64,000 bases of DNA from Hyphomicrobium sp. (lineage in GTDB: Bacteria > Pseudomonadota > Alphaproteobacteria > Rhizobiales > Hyphomicrobiaceae), in assembly GCF_003987855.1 (NCBI RefSeq), contig NZ_RXIZ01000013.1:1-64000 (forward strand). The letters are read 5' to 3'. Positions 25,230 through 34,047 of this stretch are shown piece by piece. Numbering within the stretch: the stretch's first letter is position 1; every line of letters begins with the position of its first letter. The notes beneath the pieces are model-generated. The model was not told the origin of the DNA and made no database searches. It was given only the letters and a program-made list of their open reading frames with translations. The translations under genes were made by a program, and so were the position numbers.

Positions 25230-26083
25230 TCGCGCATGTCGCCGAAGCGTCCGAGTTGAGCGGGCGGGTCGTCCTCTGGCTCGATCCCGAATCCGATTAT
25301 CCAGCCGCCCGGCTCGAAGCGCCGCTGAAGCTTGCCGCCGCTTATGGCGCGGAAATCGAAACGATCGTGGTCGCCGATGAAAGCGGGGAGCTCACCGAAG
25401 AGGTTCCCTATCGTCTCATCGCGCCAGCCGGAACATCGGTGCGCCGCGATCCGACAGCGTACGACCGGCGTTTCGACCTGCTGCTTGGGCGCTGCCGACG
25501 CGCCGTGGACGATGCAGGCGCTGCCCACGGCGTTCGCGTTCGACATTCGCTTGCAGCAGGAGATGCGGTCGACCGCATCTCGGAGATGTGCCTCGAGCGG
25601 GGACCTTGGAACATCGTGGCGCTCGCGCGCATGCCGGTGACGGGCGGCGATACCATCATTGGCACCCTGCTCGCGAACGTCAGTGGCGCCACGGGATTTC
25701 TGCTCTGCGGTCAGCAGCGATCGAAACAGCCGCGCGTCGTCGTGATCGCGGAGGACGCCGAGCGTCTGACATCAATGTTGCGTGCAGCCGAGCGTTTGTC
25801 TGGGCCACGCGGGCCGGTCCACGTCGTGATCGGCGCCGATACCGCCGAGGCATATACTGAGATCGAAGCGCAAGCCCGGATCGTCGCCGCTGACTTTCAT
25901 GTGCCGGTCGTGTTCGAAGACATGGGGCCGACCTACGGCGTGCCGGAAGCGCTGACGGAATTCGTCGCGCGGCTGAAGCCGAGCCTCGTCATTGCGGTGT
26001 TTGGCGGATCGGCCGTCGCGGATGGGCGTGAACTCTCGCGCGCGTCGATCGTGGCGCGCGCGCCCATTCTGCTCGTGCGCTGA
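25226..26083 (+). CDS. USP-like protein of unknown function, coupled to the Lon-like gene
   Basis: The 285-aa protein starts at a GTG that overlaps the stop of the preceding gene by 4 bp (GTGA), so it is translationally coupled. Its alternating strand-helix pattern (VVLWLDPESDYPAARLEAPLKLAAAYGAEIETIVV ... PWNIVALARMPVTGG ... VFGGSAVADGRELSRASIVARAPILLV) looks like a universal-stress-protein (adenine nucleotide alpha-hydrolase-like) fold. It is possibly two USP-like halves. No clear ATP-binding GxxGxxxxS motif is visible. I do not recognise a named family. Confidence 0.75.
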   Translation: MIAHVAEASELSGRVVLWLDPESDYPAARLEAPLKLAAAYGAEIETIVVADESGELTEEVPYRLIAPAGTSVRRDPTAYDRRFDLLLGRCRRAVDDAGAAHGVRVRHSLAAGDAVDRISEMCLERGPWNIVALARMPVTGGDTIIGTLLANVSGATGFLLCGQQRSKQPRVVVIAEDAERLTSMLRAAERLSGPRGPVHVVIGADTAEAYTEIEAQARIVAADFHVPVVFEDMGPTYGVPEALTEFVARLKPSLVIAVFGGSAVADGRELSRASIVARAPILLVR

Positions 26084-26101
26084 CGGCGATCGTTGCGCGC
26101 C

Positions 26102-27091
26102 TCAACTTGCTTTCGACGCGACCTGCGGATGGAAGAAATCCGGGCCCGAGCCGATGATCTTCGGATCGTGCGTACCGATGGCGTCGAGGTCGCGGCCATC
26201 GTAGTCGATGGAAAGCAGGACATGGCGGATGGTTTCGAGACGCGCGCGGCGCTGATCGTTGGCGCGCACGACCGTCCAGGGGGCGATCGCCGTGTGCGTG
26301 AAGCGGAACATCTCGATTTCCGCGTGAGTGTAAGCGTCGTACCGGGACAATGAGGCGAGGTCGACGGGAGACAGCTTCCATTGCTTCAAGGGGTCTTGAG
26401 CGCGCTCGTGAAAGCGGAGGAGCTGCATCTCGCGGCCGATCGTCAGGTAGAATTTGAAAAGCTTGATGCCGTCGCGGACGAGCAAACCTTCGAATTCGGG
26501 TGCCTCCCGTAGAAAGACGGCAAGCTGATCCTCGGTGCAGAAGCCCATCACGCGCTCGACGCCGGCGCGATTGTACCAGGAACGATCGAAGAGCACGACT
26601 TCGCCTGCCGTCGGCAGATGCACAGCGTAGCGCTGAAAATAAAGTTGGCCGCGCTCGGTCCCGGTGGGCTTCGATAGCGCCACGGTGTGGGTATTGCGCG
26701 GGTTCATGTGCTCGTTGAAGGCCTTGATGCACGATCCCTTGCCAGAACCGTCGCGGCCTTCGTAGAGGCAGAGAATGCGATTGCCGACCTTGAGATTATA
26801 TCTTTGCAGCTTCATCAATTCGATCTGCAGCGCGAGAAGCTGCTTCTCGTACTCTTCGCGTTTCAGGCGCTTGTCGTAAGGATATCCTCCCGAGCGCATG
26901 GCCGCGTCCTCGATCTCCTTCGGCAACTTCGGATCCTCGAGGGAGAAGCCTTTGGGAAGGCCGCGTCCTGAAGCGGTGTCGTCGTCGGAGCCATGCTCCT
27001 CGCGGGCAGAAATCGAAGTGGCGGCATCATCAGGCATGGGGCCGACTTCAGAGGCTTCGGGCTTTTTGTCTTTATGCTTGTTCTTACCCAT
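26102..27091 (-). CDS. ppk2: Polyphosphate kinase 2 family protein
   Basis: The 329-aa PPK2 transfers phosphate between polyphosphate and nucleotides. The core has YPYDKRLKREEYEKQLLALQIELMKLQ, the Walker A LYEGRDGSGKG (usually GRDAAGKG), the lid-region arginines, and the Walker B block VVLFDRSWYNRAGVERVMGFC. FYLTIGREMQLLRFHERAQDPLKQWKLSPVD is family-typical. The first 60 residues are charged and probably disordered (KNKHKDKKPE). The motif pattern suggests class I PPK2 (nucleoside diphosphate as acceptor); the preferred base cannot be read. It converges on the USP-like gene. Confidence 0.95.
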   Translation of the reverse strand: MGKNKHKDKKPEASEVGPMPDDAATSISAREEHGSDDDTASGRGLPKGFSLEDPKLPKEIEDAAMRSGGYPYDKRLKREEYEKQLLALQIELMKLQRYNLKVGNRILCLYEGRDGSGKGSCIKAFNEHMNPRNTHTVALSKPTGTERGQLYFQRYAVHLPTAGEVVLFDRSWYNRAGVERVMGFCTEDQLAVFLREAPEFEGLLVRDGIKLFKFYLTIGREMQLLRFHERAQDPLKQWKLSPVDLASLSRYDAYTHAEIEMFRFTHTAIAPWTVVRANDQRRARLETIRHVLLSIDYDGRDLDAIGTHDPKIIGSGPDFFHPQVASKAS

Positions 27092-27187
27092 TACCTTCTC
27101 CGGATGATTGCGGGCGCTGTCAGCCTAGCACAACGGGATCGGGCGTCCGAAATCTGGCATGCCGGATAGTCAATGCCGTCCAAACGC

Positions 27188-27228
27188 GGAAAAGCCAGCA
27201 GTCGCCCCCCGCGCCTGCTGGCTTTTCC
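27188..27228. terminator. Hairpin downstream of gcrA
   Basis: GGAAAAGCCAGCAG and CTGCTGGCTTTTCC form a perfect 14-bp stem around a 13-nt loop, with T-rich ends on both strands. It lies 49 nt past the gcrA stop (minus) and 96 nt upstream of the ppk2 start. Confidence 0.65.
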
Positions 27229-27277
27229 TGAGTTGCCGCCGACCCTGCCCCCCAGCCTGGTCAGCGGACTAATGGGA

Positions 27278-27838
27278 TCACGCCCGTTGTTTCGTCGGGT
27301 CCGAACCGGCGATGGCGGGAGCTGGAAGGCTGGCGGAAACCGGTGCCTCGATTTCGGGACGCTCGCGACGGCGCGGTGCGACGGGCTGGAACGCGCGTCG
27401 GGCGTGCACTTCGCAGTACGGCAACAACGGCACCTTGTTGCGTCCGCAGAAATGGAACTCAGGTGTCTGCGGGTCGCCGATCGGCCAGCGGCAGCTGCAC
27501 TCGCTCAGCGTCTGGATCGTCTTGCGCTCTGCGAGCGGAATTTCGATTTCTTCTGCAGGCGCCACGTAAGCTTCGGCGTCTACGTAGAGTGCGCGCACGG
27601 CTGGATTGCCGGTCTGTGCAAAGCGCGGCTTCACCGGCCGCTTCACGTTGGCCATACGCGTACGAGGACGATGCGATTTCATCCGCGAGGTCGTTGCCCG
27701 GCCGGAAAGTCCGAGCCGATGGACTTTGCCAATGACAGCGTTGCGTGTCACGCTGCCTAGGCGTCCGGCGATCTGGCTAGCGCTCAGTCCTTCCGACCAG
27801 AGCCTTTTCAAAAGCTCTACGCGCTCATCAGTCCACAT
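27278..27838 (-). CDS. gcrA: Cell cycle regulator GcrA
   Basis: The 186-aa protein begins MWTDERVELLKRLWSEGLSASQIAGRLGSVTRNAVIGKVHRLGLSGR, the near-invariant GcrA DNA-binding domain. The end contains the conserved Cys/His cluster CSCRWPIGDPQTPEFHFCGRNKVPLLPYCEVHARRAFQP, the sigma70-interaction domain. In Caulobacter GcrA works with RNA polymerase at promoters carrying CcrM-methylated GANTC sites. The two domains are joined by a basic, Pro-rich linker. Confidence 0.97.
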   Translation of the reverse strand: MWTDERVELLKRLWSEGLSASQIAGRLGSVTRNAVIGKVHRLGLSGRATTSRMKSHRPRTRMANVKRPVKPRFAQTGNPAVRALYVDAEAYVAPAEEIEIPLAERKTIQTLSECSCRWPIGDPQTPEFHFCGRNKVPLLPYCEVHARRAFQPVAPRRRERPEIEAPVSASLPAPAIAGSDPTKQRA

Positions 27839-28139
27839 GGGTCGATTGCTCCCTCTCGAGCCGCATCAGCGGCGGAACACCCCCCGGTGCCCGCGATTAC
27901 CCGGCCGCAATCGAGCCCAAGCCAAGCGCGCGAAACGAACGCGACGCACGGCGTAGGACGACGGTCCCGACCGGTTACAAACGCAAAAACTTGAGAAGAC
28001 GCAGAACAGAAACGCGCGAGAAACGCGGGCCATTGCCAACAAGCAGAGTGCCCAGAGCGCGGTCAGAGCCGATACACAACCGAGAGGAAAAGCAGCTGGC
28101 GCCGCCATATCTCGTGGCCTGACAAGGGGAGATTACAAC

Positions 28140-28187
28140 ATGCTGAATCCCGCCTACAAGCCGGAGCTTTGCCGAGAGGGGTATTGA
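28140..28187 (+). CDS. Candidate 15-codon leader ORF upstream of argD
   Basis: AAGGGGAG lies 7 nt before an ATG that opens MLNPAYKPELCREGY and then a stop. The ribosome-binding site is stronger than those of many full genes here. The ORF is followed by a 12-bp hairpin with a T-rich tail (28271-28320). This looks like a leader peptide or a small protein gene, but 15 codons cannot be judged by composition. It has no run of Arg codons, so classical arginine attenuation is not supported. Confidence 0.35.
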   Translation: MLNPAYKPELCREGY

Positions 28188-28270
28188 CAGGGAAAAGTGG
28201 CGACCAAGCCACAGACGATTCGTGGCAGGGGATATGTCGGATTTCGGTGCATAGGGAGGGTCAATGCAAC

Positions 28271-28320
28271 CTCTGAGGTATGGCGCTGCCCTACAATCCA
28301 GCCATCTCAGAGCTTTTATT
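28271..28320 (+). terminator. Terminator-like hairpin in the argD upstream region
   Basis: CTCTGAG-(GT)-ATGGC pairs with GCCAT-CTCAGAG (12 bp with a two-base bulge, 16-nt loop), followed by CTTTTATT. It would end a transcript coming from the 15-codon ORF before argD. Confidence 0.55.
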
Positions 28321-28347
28321 GACAGGAACGGCCCGGAGAGGTATCAG
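28319..28347 (+). promoter_or_regulatory. Sigma70-type promoter of argD
   Basis: TTGACA, a 17-bp spacer and TATCAG are a near-ideal match about 67 nt upstream of the argD start. The -35 TTGACA begins inside the T-run of the preceding hairpin. The same ten bases TATTGACAGG also occur at 28182-28191. Confidence 0.55.
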
Positions 28348-28359
28348 GGGTTGTGATCG

Positions 28360-28385
28360 AGCCGCCGGATTTGGGCGGCTTTTTG
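28360..28385 (+). terminator. Second hairpin with T-run, just upstream of argD
   Basis: AGCCGCC-GGATTTG-GGCGGCT followed by TTTTT fits an intrinsic terminator or attenuator. It lies a few bases after the expected transcription start of the TTGACA/TATCAG promoter and 29 nt before argD. It may therefore be a 5'-end hairpin rather than a true terminator. Confidence 0.5.
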
Positions 28386-28413
28386 ATTTTCTGCTCAGGG
28401 TTATCCACGCATC

Positions 28414-29670
28414 ATGGCAAGTTCCCCTGCTGCGCTGGGGAAAGCTCCCCGTAGCGCTCCGGACACAGCCGTTTCCAGCGGGCCGTCGCCGGCCGTGATG
28501 GGCACCTATGCCCGACAGGACATCGTCTTCGTCAAAGGCGAGGGATGCTGGCTGACCGCAGACAACGGGGCGCGGTACCTCGATTTCGGATCGGGCGTCG
28601 CCGTCAACGCACTTGGACATGCGCATCCGCAACTCGTCGCCTCGCTCAAGGCGCAGGCCGAGAAACTCTGGCACACGTCAAACCTTTACCGCGTGGAAGG
28701 GCAGGAAGACGTTGCCGCGAAGCTCACGCGGCTGACGTTTGCCGACAAGGTCTTCTTTTGCAACTCCGGGGCCGAGGCGTGCGAAGGCGCCATCAAGGTC
28801 GCTCGCCGCTATCAGTTCGTTTCAGGGCAGCCGCACCGGCAGCGGATCATTGCGTTTCGGGGCGCCTTTCACGGCCGCACGCTGGCGACGCTCGCCGCGG
28901 CGGGCAACGAGAAGTATCTCGAAGGGTTCGGCCCGACGGCCGATGGCTTCGATCATGTCGACCTCAACGACATCGATGCCGTCGAGGCCGCGATCGGACC
29001 GGAGACGGCTGCCATCATGCTGGAGCCTATCCAGGGCGAAGGCGGCGTTCGAGCCGCGACGCCGGATTTCATCAAGGCTGTTCGCGACCTTTGCGACAAG
29101 AACGGGCTGCTGCTCATTCTTGACGAGGTCCAGACCGGCATGGGCCGGACCGGCAAGCTGTTCGCGCACGAGTGGGCGGGCATCACGCCGGACGTCATGG
29201 CGATCGCCAAGGGCTTCGGCGGCGGTTTTCCGGTCGGCGCGGTGCTCGCGACCGAGGAAGCCGCCAAGGGGATGACGCCGGGCACGCATGGGTCGACGTT
29301 TGGCGGCAATCCGCTTGGCATGGCGGTCGCTTCGACCGTGGTCGACATTGTTTCCGAGCCGGACTTCCTCGAAGCGGTTCGAAGCAAGACCTTGCATCTG
29401 AAGCAGGGTCTCGAAGGGCTCAAGGATCAGCACGCCGACCTCGTCGAAGAGGTGCGGGGCGTGGGACTTCTGATGGGCCTCAAACTCAAGGCGCAGATCA
29501 CGCCTGCTCAGGTCGTGAAGGCCGCGAACGAGGAAAAGCTGTTGCTCGTCGGCGCTGGCGACAATTGCGTGCGCGTCCTGCCGCCCTTGATCGCAACGGA
29601 TCAGGATATTGCCGAGGGCCTCATGGCTCTGTCGCGCGCACTGACGCGCATTGCTCGGGAAACATCGTAA
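28414..29670 (+). CDS. argD: Acetylornithine aminotransferase
   Basis: The 418-aa class III PLP aminotransferase makes N-acetylornithine in arginine synthesis and may double as the DapC step of lysine synthesis. The diagnostic segments are [85 protein letters not shown] and the PLP lysine in [15 protein letters not shown]. Then comes [11 protein letters not shown]. The stop TAA overlaps the argF ATG (TAATG), so the two are coupled. argF and hslO follow. Confidence 0.97.
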   Translation: MASSPAALGKAPRSAPDTAVSSGPSPAVMGTYARQDIVFVKGEGCWLTADNGARYLDFGSGVAVNALGHAHPQLVASLKAQAEKLWHTSNLYRVEGQEDVAAKLTRLTFADKVFFCNSGAEACEGAIKVARRYQFVSGQPHRQRIIAFRGAFHGRTLATLAAAGNEKYLEGFGPTADGFDHVDLNDIDAVEAAIGPETAAIMLEPIQGEGGVRAATPDFIKAVRDLCDKNGLLLILDEVQTGMGRTGKLFAHEWAGITPDVMAIAKGFGGGFPVGAVLATEEAAKGMTPGTHGSTFGGNPLGMAVASTVVDIVSEPDFLEAVRSKTLHLKQGLEGLKDQHADLVEEVRGVGLLMGLKLKAQITPAQVVKAANEEKLLLVGAGDNCVRVLPPLIATDQDIAEGLMALSRALTRIARETS

Positions 29671-30644
29671 TGCCCAGTTCAACGCAAGAGCTCGAGAAAG
29701 CTCCGCACGTCATGGCCTCCACACCGTCTCCCCGGCACTTCCTCGACATCTGCGATCTCGACAGCAAGACGCTGCGGCGGATCATCGATGCGGCGCATGC
29801 GATGAAGAAGGCCGGCAAGCGCGTGCCGAAGGATTACCGGCCGAAGCATATCGAAGATATCGTTCTGGCGATGATCTTCGAGAAGCCATCGACACGGACG
29901 CGTGTGTCGTTCGACATTGCGATGCGCCAGCTCGGCGGCGGCGCGCTGACGCTCAATCACATGGATCTGCAGCTCGGTCGCGGGGAGTCGGTCGCGGACA
30001 CGGCGCGCGTGCTGTCGCGCTACGTCGACGGCATCATGATCCGAGCCAACGCGCATGCGACGCTGCTCGAACTTGCGAAGTATGCGACGATCCCTGTCAT
30101 CAATGGACTCACGGAAAAGAGCCATCCCTGTCAGGTGATGGCCGATATCCAGACGTTCGAAGAACATTTGGGCCCGATCGAAGGCAAGACGGTCGCCTGG
30201 GTCGGCGACGGCAACAACGTCGCCGTTTCGTGGATGCATGCGGCGGTGCGCTTCGGTTTCAAGCTGCGTCTGGCTTGCCCGAAGGCGCTCTTTCCCGAAG
30301 ACGAAGCGGTCGAATGGGTCAAGCGCGAGAAGGGCGATGTCGAGATCGGCACCGATCCTGAGCGCGCAGTGAAAGGTGCCGATTGCGTCGTCACCGACAC
30401 GTGGGTTTCGATGGGGCAATCTGATGCGGACGAGCGCAAGAAGATGCTCGCGCCCTATGCGGTCGATGAGAAGCTGATGCGCAAGGCCGCGAAGAACGCC
30501 ATCTTCATGCATTGCCTGCCCGCCTATCGCGGGCATGAAGTGACGGAGGACGTGCTCGAAGGCCCGCAGTCGGTTATATTCGACGAGGCTGAAAACCGTT
30601 TGCACGCTCAGAAAGCCATTCTTGCGTGGTGTTTCGGCGCCTGA
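29670..30644 (+). CDS. argF: Ornithine carbamoyltransferase
   Basis: OTCase joins ornithine and carbamoyl phosphate to citrulline. I use the ATG at 29670 that overlaps the argD stop (324 aa); [13 protein letters not shown] at 29712 is an alternative. The 490-aa track frame is an upstream shadow. The carbamoyl-phosphate loop [11 protein letters not shown], the HPCQ motif in [30 protein letters not shown] and the ornithine loop [15 protein letters not shown] are intact. It is the second gene of argD-argF-hslO. Confidence 0.97.
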   Translation: MPSSTQELEKAPHVMASTPSPRHFLDICDLDSKTLRRIIDAAHAMKKAGKRVPKDYRPKHIEDIVLAMIFEKPSTRTRVSFDIAMRQLGGGALTLNHMDLQLGRGESVADTARVLSRYVDGIMIRANAHATLLELAKYATIPVINGLTEKSHPCQVMADIQTFEEHLGPIEGKTVAWVGDGNNVAVSWMHAAVRFGFKLRLACPKALFPEDEAVEWVKREKGDVEIGTDPERAVKGADCVVTDTWVSMGQSDADERKKMLAPYAVDEKLMRKAAKNAIFMHCLPAYRGHEVTEDVLEGPQSVIFDEAENRLHAQKAILAWCFGA

Positions 30645-30659
30645 TGGAGAGGTCCTCCG

Positions 30660-31622
30660 ATGCCGGTTGATGTTCCGCCGGGGCGGCCTCAGATCCCCTC
30701 GGATGATGTCGTCGTCGCATTTCGCACGCAGAACTCGAACATTCGTGGCCGCCTTGTGAGACTCGGGGCGGCGCTCGACGCGATCGTAGCTCCGCATGCG
30801 ATGCCGGATCTTCCCGGGCGCGCACTGTCGGAAGCGCTGGCGCTCGCGGCGCTCTGCGGTTCGGCGCTGCCGCAGGGCGGCAACCTCAACTTGATGATGC
30901 GATCGAACGGAGCCGTGTCGATCCTGGTTGCAGATTATGCGGCAAGCGGGAAGCTGCGCGGCTACGCCCGTTACGACGGGGCGAAGCTGGAAGAGCTGGC
31001 GAAGGCATCGGCGCGGGCGAACATCTCAGCGGCGCTGGGTGACGGACATCTCGCCATTACGCTCGATTCCGGACCAGGCGAGGAACGCTATCAAGGTGTC
31101 CTCGCGTTCGAGGATGCGCCGTTGTCAGCGACGGTGGCCGCTTATTTCCAGCAACGCGAGAATCTACCGACGTTCATTCGTTCGGCGGTCGCGGAGCAAT
31201 ACGTTGGTTCCAGGAAGGAGCCGCAGCCGCAAACGCGGTGGCATCGGCGCGCTGGCGGCCTGATGGTCCAAAGTCTCGGTGCCTCGCCGGACGACGAGCC
31301 GGAGGTCAGCGACGATGCCTGGAAGCGTGTCGAGATGCTGGCAGCAACCGTCGAAGATCACGAACTGCTCGACCCCGCGCTGACGGTCGAGAGGCTTCTG
31401 CTGCGTTTGTTTCACGAAGAAGCGGTGTCGGTCGAGCGCATCATTCCGCTTTCAGCATTCTGCCGCTGCAGCCGCGAGAAAGTGGAGAATGTTCTGTTGG
31501 CGTTCGGCGCGGGCGAACTTTCAGACATGCGCGACGACAATGGAAAAATCGTCGTCACATGCGAGTTCTGTACCGCGCGCTATGTCTTCTCGCTCGACGA
31601 ACTGCAGGAAGCGAGCCGCTGA
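30660..31622 (+). CDS. hslO: Hsp33 family redox-regulated chaperone
   Basis: The 320-aa Hsp33 is a cytoplasmic holdase activated when oxidative stress oxidises its four zinc-binding cysteines. The C-terminal zinc centre is visible as CRCSREK (CxC) and CEFC (CxxC). The core region has FRTQNSNIRGRLVRLGAALDAI and LPTFIRSAVAEQYV. It starts 15 nt after argF. The arg-hslO order is common in Hyphomicrobiales, although the functional link is unclear. Confidence 0.95.
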   Translation: MPVDVPPGRPQIPSDDVVVAFRTQNSNIRGRLVRLGAALDAIVAPHAMPDLPGRALSEALALAALCGSALPQGGNLNLMMRSNGAVSILVADYAASGKLRGYARYDGAKLEELAKASARANISAALGDGHLAITLDSGPGEERYQGVLAFEDAPLSATVAAYFQQRENLPTFIRSAVAEQYVGSRKEPQPQTRWHRRAGGLMVQSLGASPDDEPEVSDDAWKRVEMLAATVEDHELLDPALTVERLLLRLFHEEAVSVERIIPLSAFCRCSREKVENVLLAFGAGELSDMRDDNGKIVVTCEFCTARYVFSLDELQEASR

Positions 31623-31647
31623 GCGGTGGCTTCCTGAGTAAAAAGCA

Positions 31648-32214
31648 TCAGCGTCCAAGTCCACCGTTTGCAGCCTTACCGACGTCACCGCCCTGTTCGC
31701 GCGGGTCGCTGTTCTGCGGCTTGTTGCCGGAGAGATCGTACTCGGTCTTCGAGCGCGCGCTCGCGATCTGATTGGCATCGAGCGAGCACTTGCCGGCCTT
31801 GTCCATCAGCACGAACGCCGGGTTGGGCTTGTCGACGAATTCCTGGCGCGTGACCTTACCGTCGCCGTTGGCGTCGAAGTATTTGAGATCGGCGGTGACG
31901 AACATCTTGTCGATCTTCGTCAGGTTCTGCCACTCGGTGGCGTCCAGCGAGTCGTCGTGGTCGGTATCGGCGCTGTTGAACAGATCCTCGGCGTAAGATT
32001 TCCATTCATTGCAGGTCACGACGTTGTCGTGATTGAGATCCCAACTTCCCGCCGCCTGCAAATAGGCGCGGTCGATTTCAGAGATCGAACTGCCGCTACT
32101 AAAAGGATTGATCGAGCCGATGGTCGGCACGGATGCTGTCGAGCAAGCGGAAAGCGCCAGGCCGGCGGAGATCGCGCAGGCGGCAACTGGCAGCAGGGGA
32201 CGGCGAATGGACAT
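31648..32214 (-). CDS. EF-hand lipoprotein
   Basis: The protein is 188 aa from the ATG at 32214 (MSIRRPLLPVAACAISAG); the track start adds 24 unlikely residues. A type II signal peptide with lipobox LSAC places it as a lipoprotein, probably periplasmic. Three calcium-binding loops are visible: DLNHDNVVTCNEW, DTDHDDSLDATEW and DANGDGKVTRQEF, with a fourth weaker region near DKAGKCSLDANQI. It may bind calcium at the envelope. It converges on hslO and is separated by 191 bp from argE upstream. Confidence 0.87.
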   Translation of the reverse strand: MSIRRPLLPVAACAISAGLALSACSTASVPTIGSINPFSSGSSISEIDRAYLQAAGSWDLNHDNVVTCNEWKSYAEDLFNSADTDHDDSLDATEWQNLTKIDKMFVTADLKYFDANGDGKVTRQEFVDKPNPAFVLMDKAGKCSLDANQIASARSKTEYDLSGNKPQNSDPREQGGDVGKAANGGLGR

Positions 32215-32405
32215 TGGCGTCTCTAATGATTGCGAGGCTCGGCAGCTCGGATCGAATTGGTATGCCGAAGAGTGAGTCGGAAGCACGGCGGTTGCTGCAA
32301 AAAGTCGTGCGTTCGCTCAACTTGTCGCGGAGAGTGTCACGGGAACGCCACACGGTATCCAGACGCGGTCAAGTCCTTGCACCAACGTCGACTTTTTCCT
32401 GACCG

Positions 32406-33575
32406 TCAGCCCTCGGCCCAGTCGCCGAGGCGATCGAGGAAGAGCATGCACTGAGCAATCTGGCTTTCGTCGATCCATTCATCGGCAGTGTGGGCCTGGG
32501 CGATACTTCCGGGGCCGCAGACGACGGCAGGGGCGCCAGCTTCCTGAAAAAGGCCCGCTTCCGTTCCGTACGAGACGCCGTAGGTCTCATTCTGGCCCGT
32601 GAGTTTCAGAGCCAGCGCCACGACTTCGGACGTGCGCTCGGCGCCGAACGGGGGAACGGCGTTGACGCGTTCGATGTGAATGTCGGCCTCGGGGGCAATC
32701 GCGTGCATCTCGGGAAGACAGCGCTTTTCAGCGTAGCGCCGCAACCGCGTCTCGATCTCGTCCGGCTCTAGGCCGGGAAGTGCGCGGATATCGAAAACGA
32801 ACGTGCAGGCGACCGGCACGATGTTGGTGGCGGTGCCGCCCTCGATCGTCGTCACCTGGAGCGTCGAATAGGGTGGCTCGAAGCGGACATCGAGCACGCG
32901 CTGCTTCAGTTCTTCTTCGATGCGCTCGAGTTCGCTGATGAGACGCGTGGCGTAAGTGACGGCGTTGACGCCGAGGTGCGCCATGCTGGAGTGGGCAGCG
33001 CGGCCTTTGACGTCCACCTGCCAACGCACAGGGCCTTTATGCGCATCGACGACCCGCATGCTCGTCGGCTCACCGACGATCACCATGCGAGGCTTCGGCA
33101 AGTCCTTGCCGAGTTCGGCGATCATCGGGCGAACGCCGATGCAACCAACTTCCTCATCATATGAGAAAGCGAGATGGATGGGCTTGTTGAGACGGCGCGT
33201 CTTGTAGTCCGGCACAGCGGCCAGCGCGGCGGCAAGAAAGCCCTTCATATCGGCAGAGCCGCGCGCATAGAGCTTGCCGTCGTCGGCGCGCAGCGTGAAG
33301 GGATCGCTGGTCCATTGCTGACCCTCGACAGGCACGACATCGGTGTGGCCGGACAGCGCGACGCCGCCCTCATCGGCCGGTCCAATCGTGGCGTAGAGGG
33401 ACGCTTTCTGTCCGTCGCTGCTGACGATGCGGCGCGAGGCGACGCCATGTTGCGCCAGGTAGTCCTCGACGAAAGCAATGAGGCCCAGATTGTTCTTCGA
33501 GCTTGTCGTATCGAAGGAAACCAAGCGCGCGAGCAGTTCGACGGGCGTATAGATCGGGCCTGGTGCTGCGCTCAT
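32406..33575 (-). CDS. argE: Acetylornithine deacetylase
   Basis: The 389-aa M20-family zinc deacetylase hydrolyses N-acetylornithine to ornithine. The metal and catalytic motifs are GHTDVVPV (His-x-Asp), RGSADMKG (bridging Asp), YDEEVGCIG (general base and metal Glu) and GEPTSM. The dimerisation segment is GRAAHSSMAHLGVNA. The opening PVELLARLVSFDTTSSKNN is ArgE-like rather than DapE-like, and dapE is present separately. It is the last gene of metZ-apaG-argE. Confidence 0.93.
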   Translation of the reverse strand: MSAAPGPIYTPVELLARLVSFDTTSSKNNLGLIAFVEDYLAQHGVASRRIVSSDGQKASLYATIGPADEGGVALSGHTDVVPVEGQQWTSDPFTLRADDGKLYARGSADMKGFLAAALAAVPDYKTRRLNKPIHLAFSYDEEVGCIGVRPMIAELGKDLPKPRMVIVGEPTSMRVVDAHKGPVRWQVDVKGRAAHSSMAHLGVNAVTYATRLISELERIEEELKQRVLDVRFEPPYSTLQVTTIEGGTATNIVPVACTFVFDIRALPGLEPDEIETRLRRYAEKRCLPEMHAIAPEADIHIERVNAVPPFGAERTSEVVALALKLTGQNETYGVSYGTEAGLFQEAGAPAVVCGPGSIAQAHTADEWIDESQIAQCMLFLDRLGDWAEG

Positions 33576-33588
33576 CGGCTGGTGCCGG

Positions 33589-34038
33589 TCAGTTCATGCT
33601 GCGGCGTGTATACGGGCTGTCGAGCGAGAACGCGGGAATAGCGACGTCGAACAACTGTCCGGCTTCGTCCGACATCTGATAACTGCCGACCATGATGCCT
33701 TGCGGCGTCTTCAACGGGCAGCCGGACGTGTAGTGAAAGGCTTTACCGGGTTCGATGACCGGTGTCTGGCCGACAACGCCAGCGCCGCGTACTTCCTCGG
33801 TTCGGCCGTGTGCGTCGGTGATCCGCCACATGCGCGACTTGAGCTGAACCGTCTCGCTGCCGTCGTTGGAAATCTCGACCGCGTACGACCAGACGAAATG
33901 GCTGTCCTCGGGCGACGACTGATCTTCCATGTACTTGGGCTCGACGCGGATGCGGATGCCCCGCGTGGTCGCTTCGTAAGGCTGGAAGGCAGCAGCTGCC
34001 GCCCTCTTCGACGTCGATGTCGGCGTACTTTTACTCAT
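33589..34038 (-). CDS. apaG: ApaG domain protein
   Basis: The 149-aa protein has the ApaG fibronectin-like beta-sandwich: TTRGIRIRVEPKYMEDQSSPEDSHFVWSYAVEISNDGSETVQLKSRMWRITDAHG, VVGQTPVIEPGKAFHYTSGCPLKTPQGIMVGSYQM. It has been linked to Co2+/Mg2+ resistance in Salmonella; its molecular role is not settled. Gaps of 9 bp to metZ and 13 bp to argE indicate one transcript. Confidence 0.95.
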   Translation of the reverse strand: MSKSTPTSTSKRAAAAAFQPYEATTRGIRIRVEPKYMEDQSSPEDSHFVWSYAVEISNDGSETVQLKSRMWRITDAHGRTEEVRGAGVVGQTPVIEPGKAFHYTSGCPLKTPQGIMVGSYQMSDEAGQLFDVAIPAFSLDSPYTRRSMN

Positions 34039-34047
34039 GATGTCCCG

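Noticed and set aside
27866-28108. 80-aa minus-strand ORF upstream of gcrA with a hydrophobic start
   Set aside because: Weak ribosome-binding site, Arg-rich tail and overlap with the expected gcrA promoter region; looks like chance.
28396-28404. TTATCCACG, one base off a DnaA box, just before argD
   Set aside because: An isolated single near-match; expected by chance in a 64-kb window.
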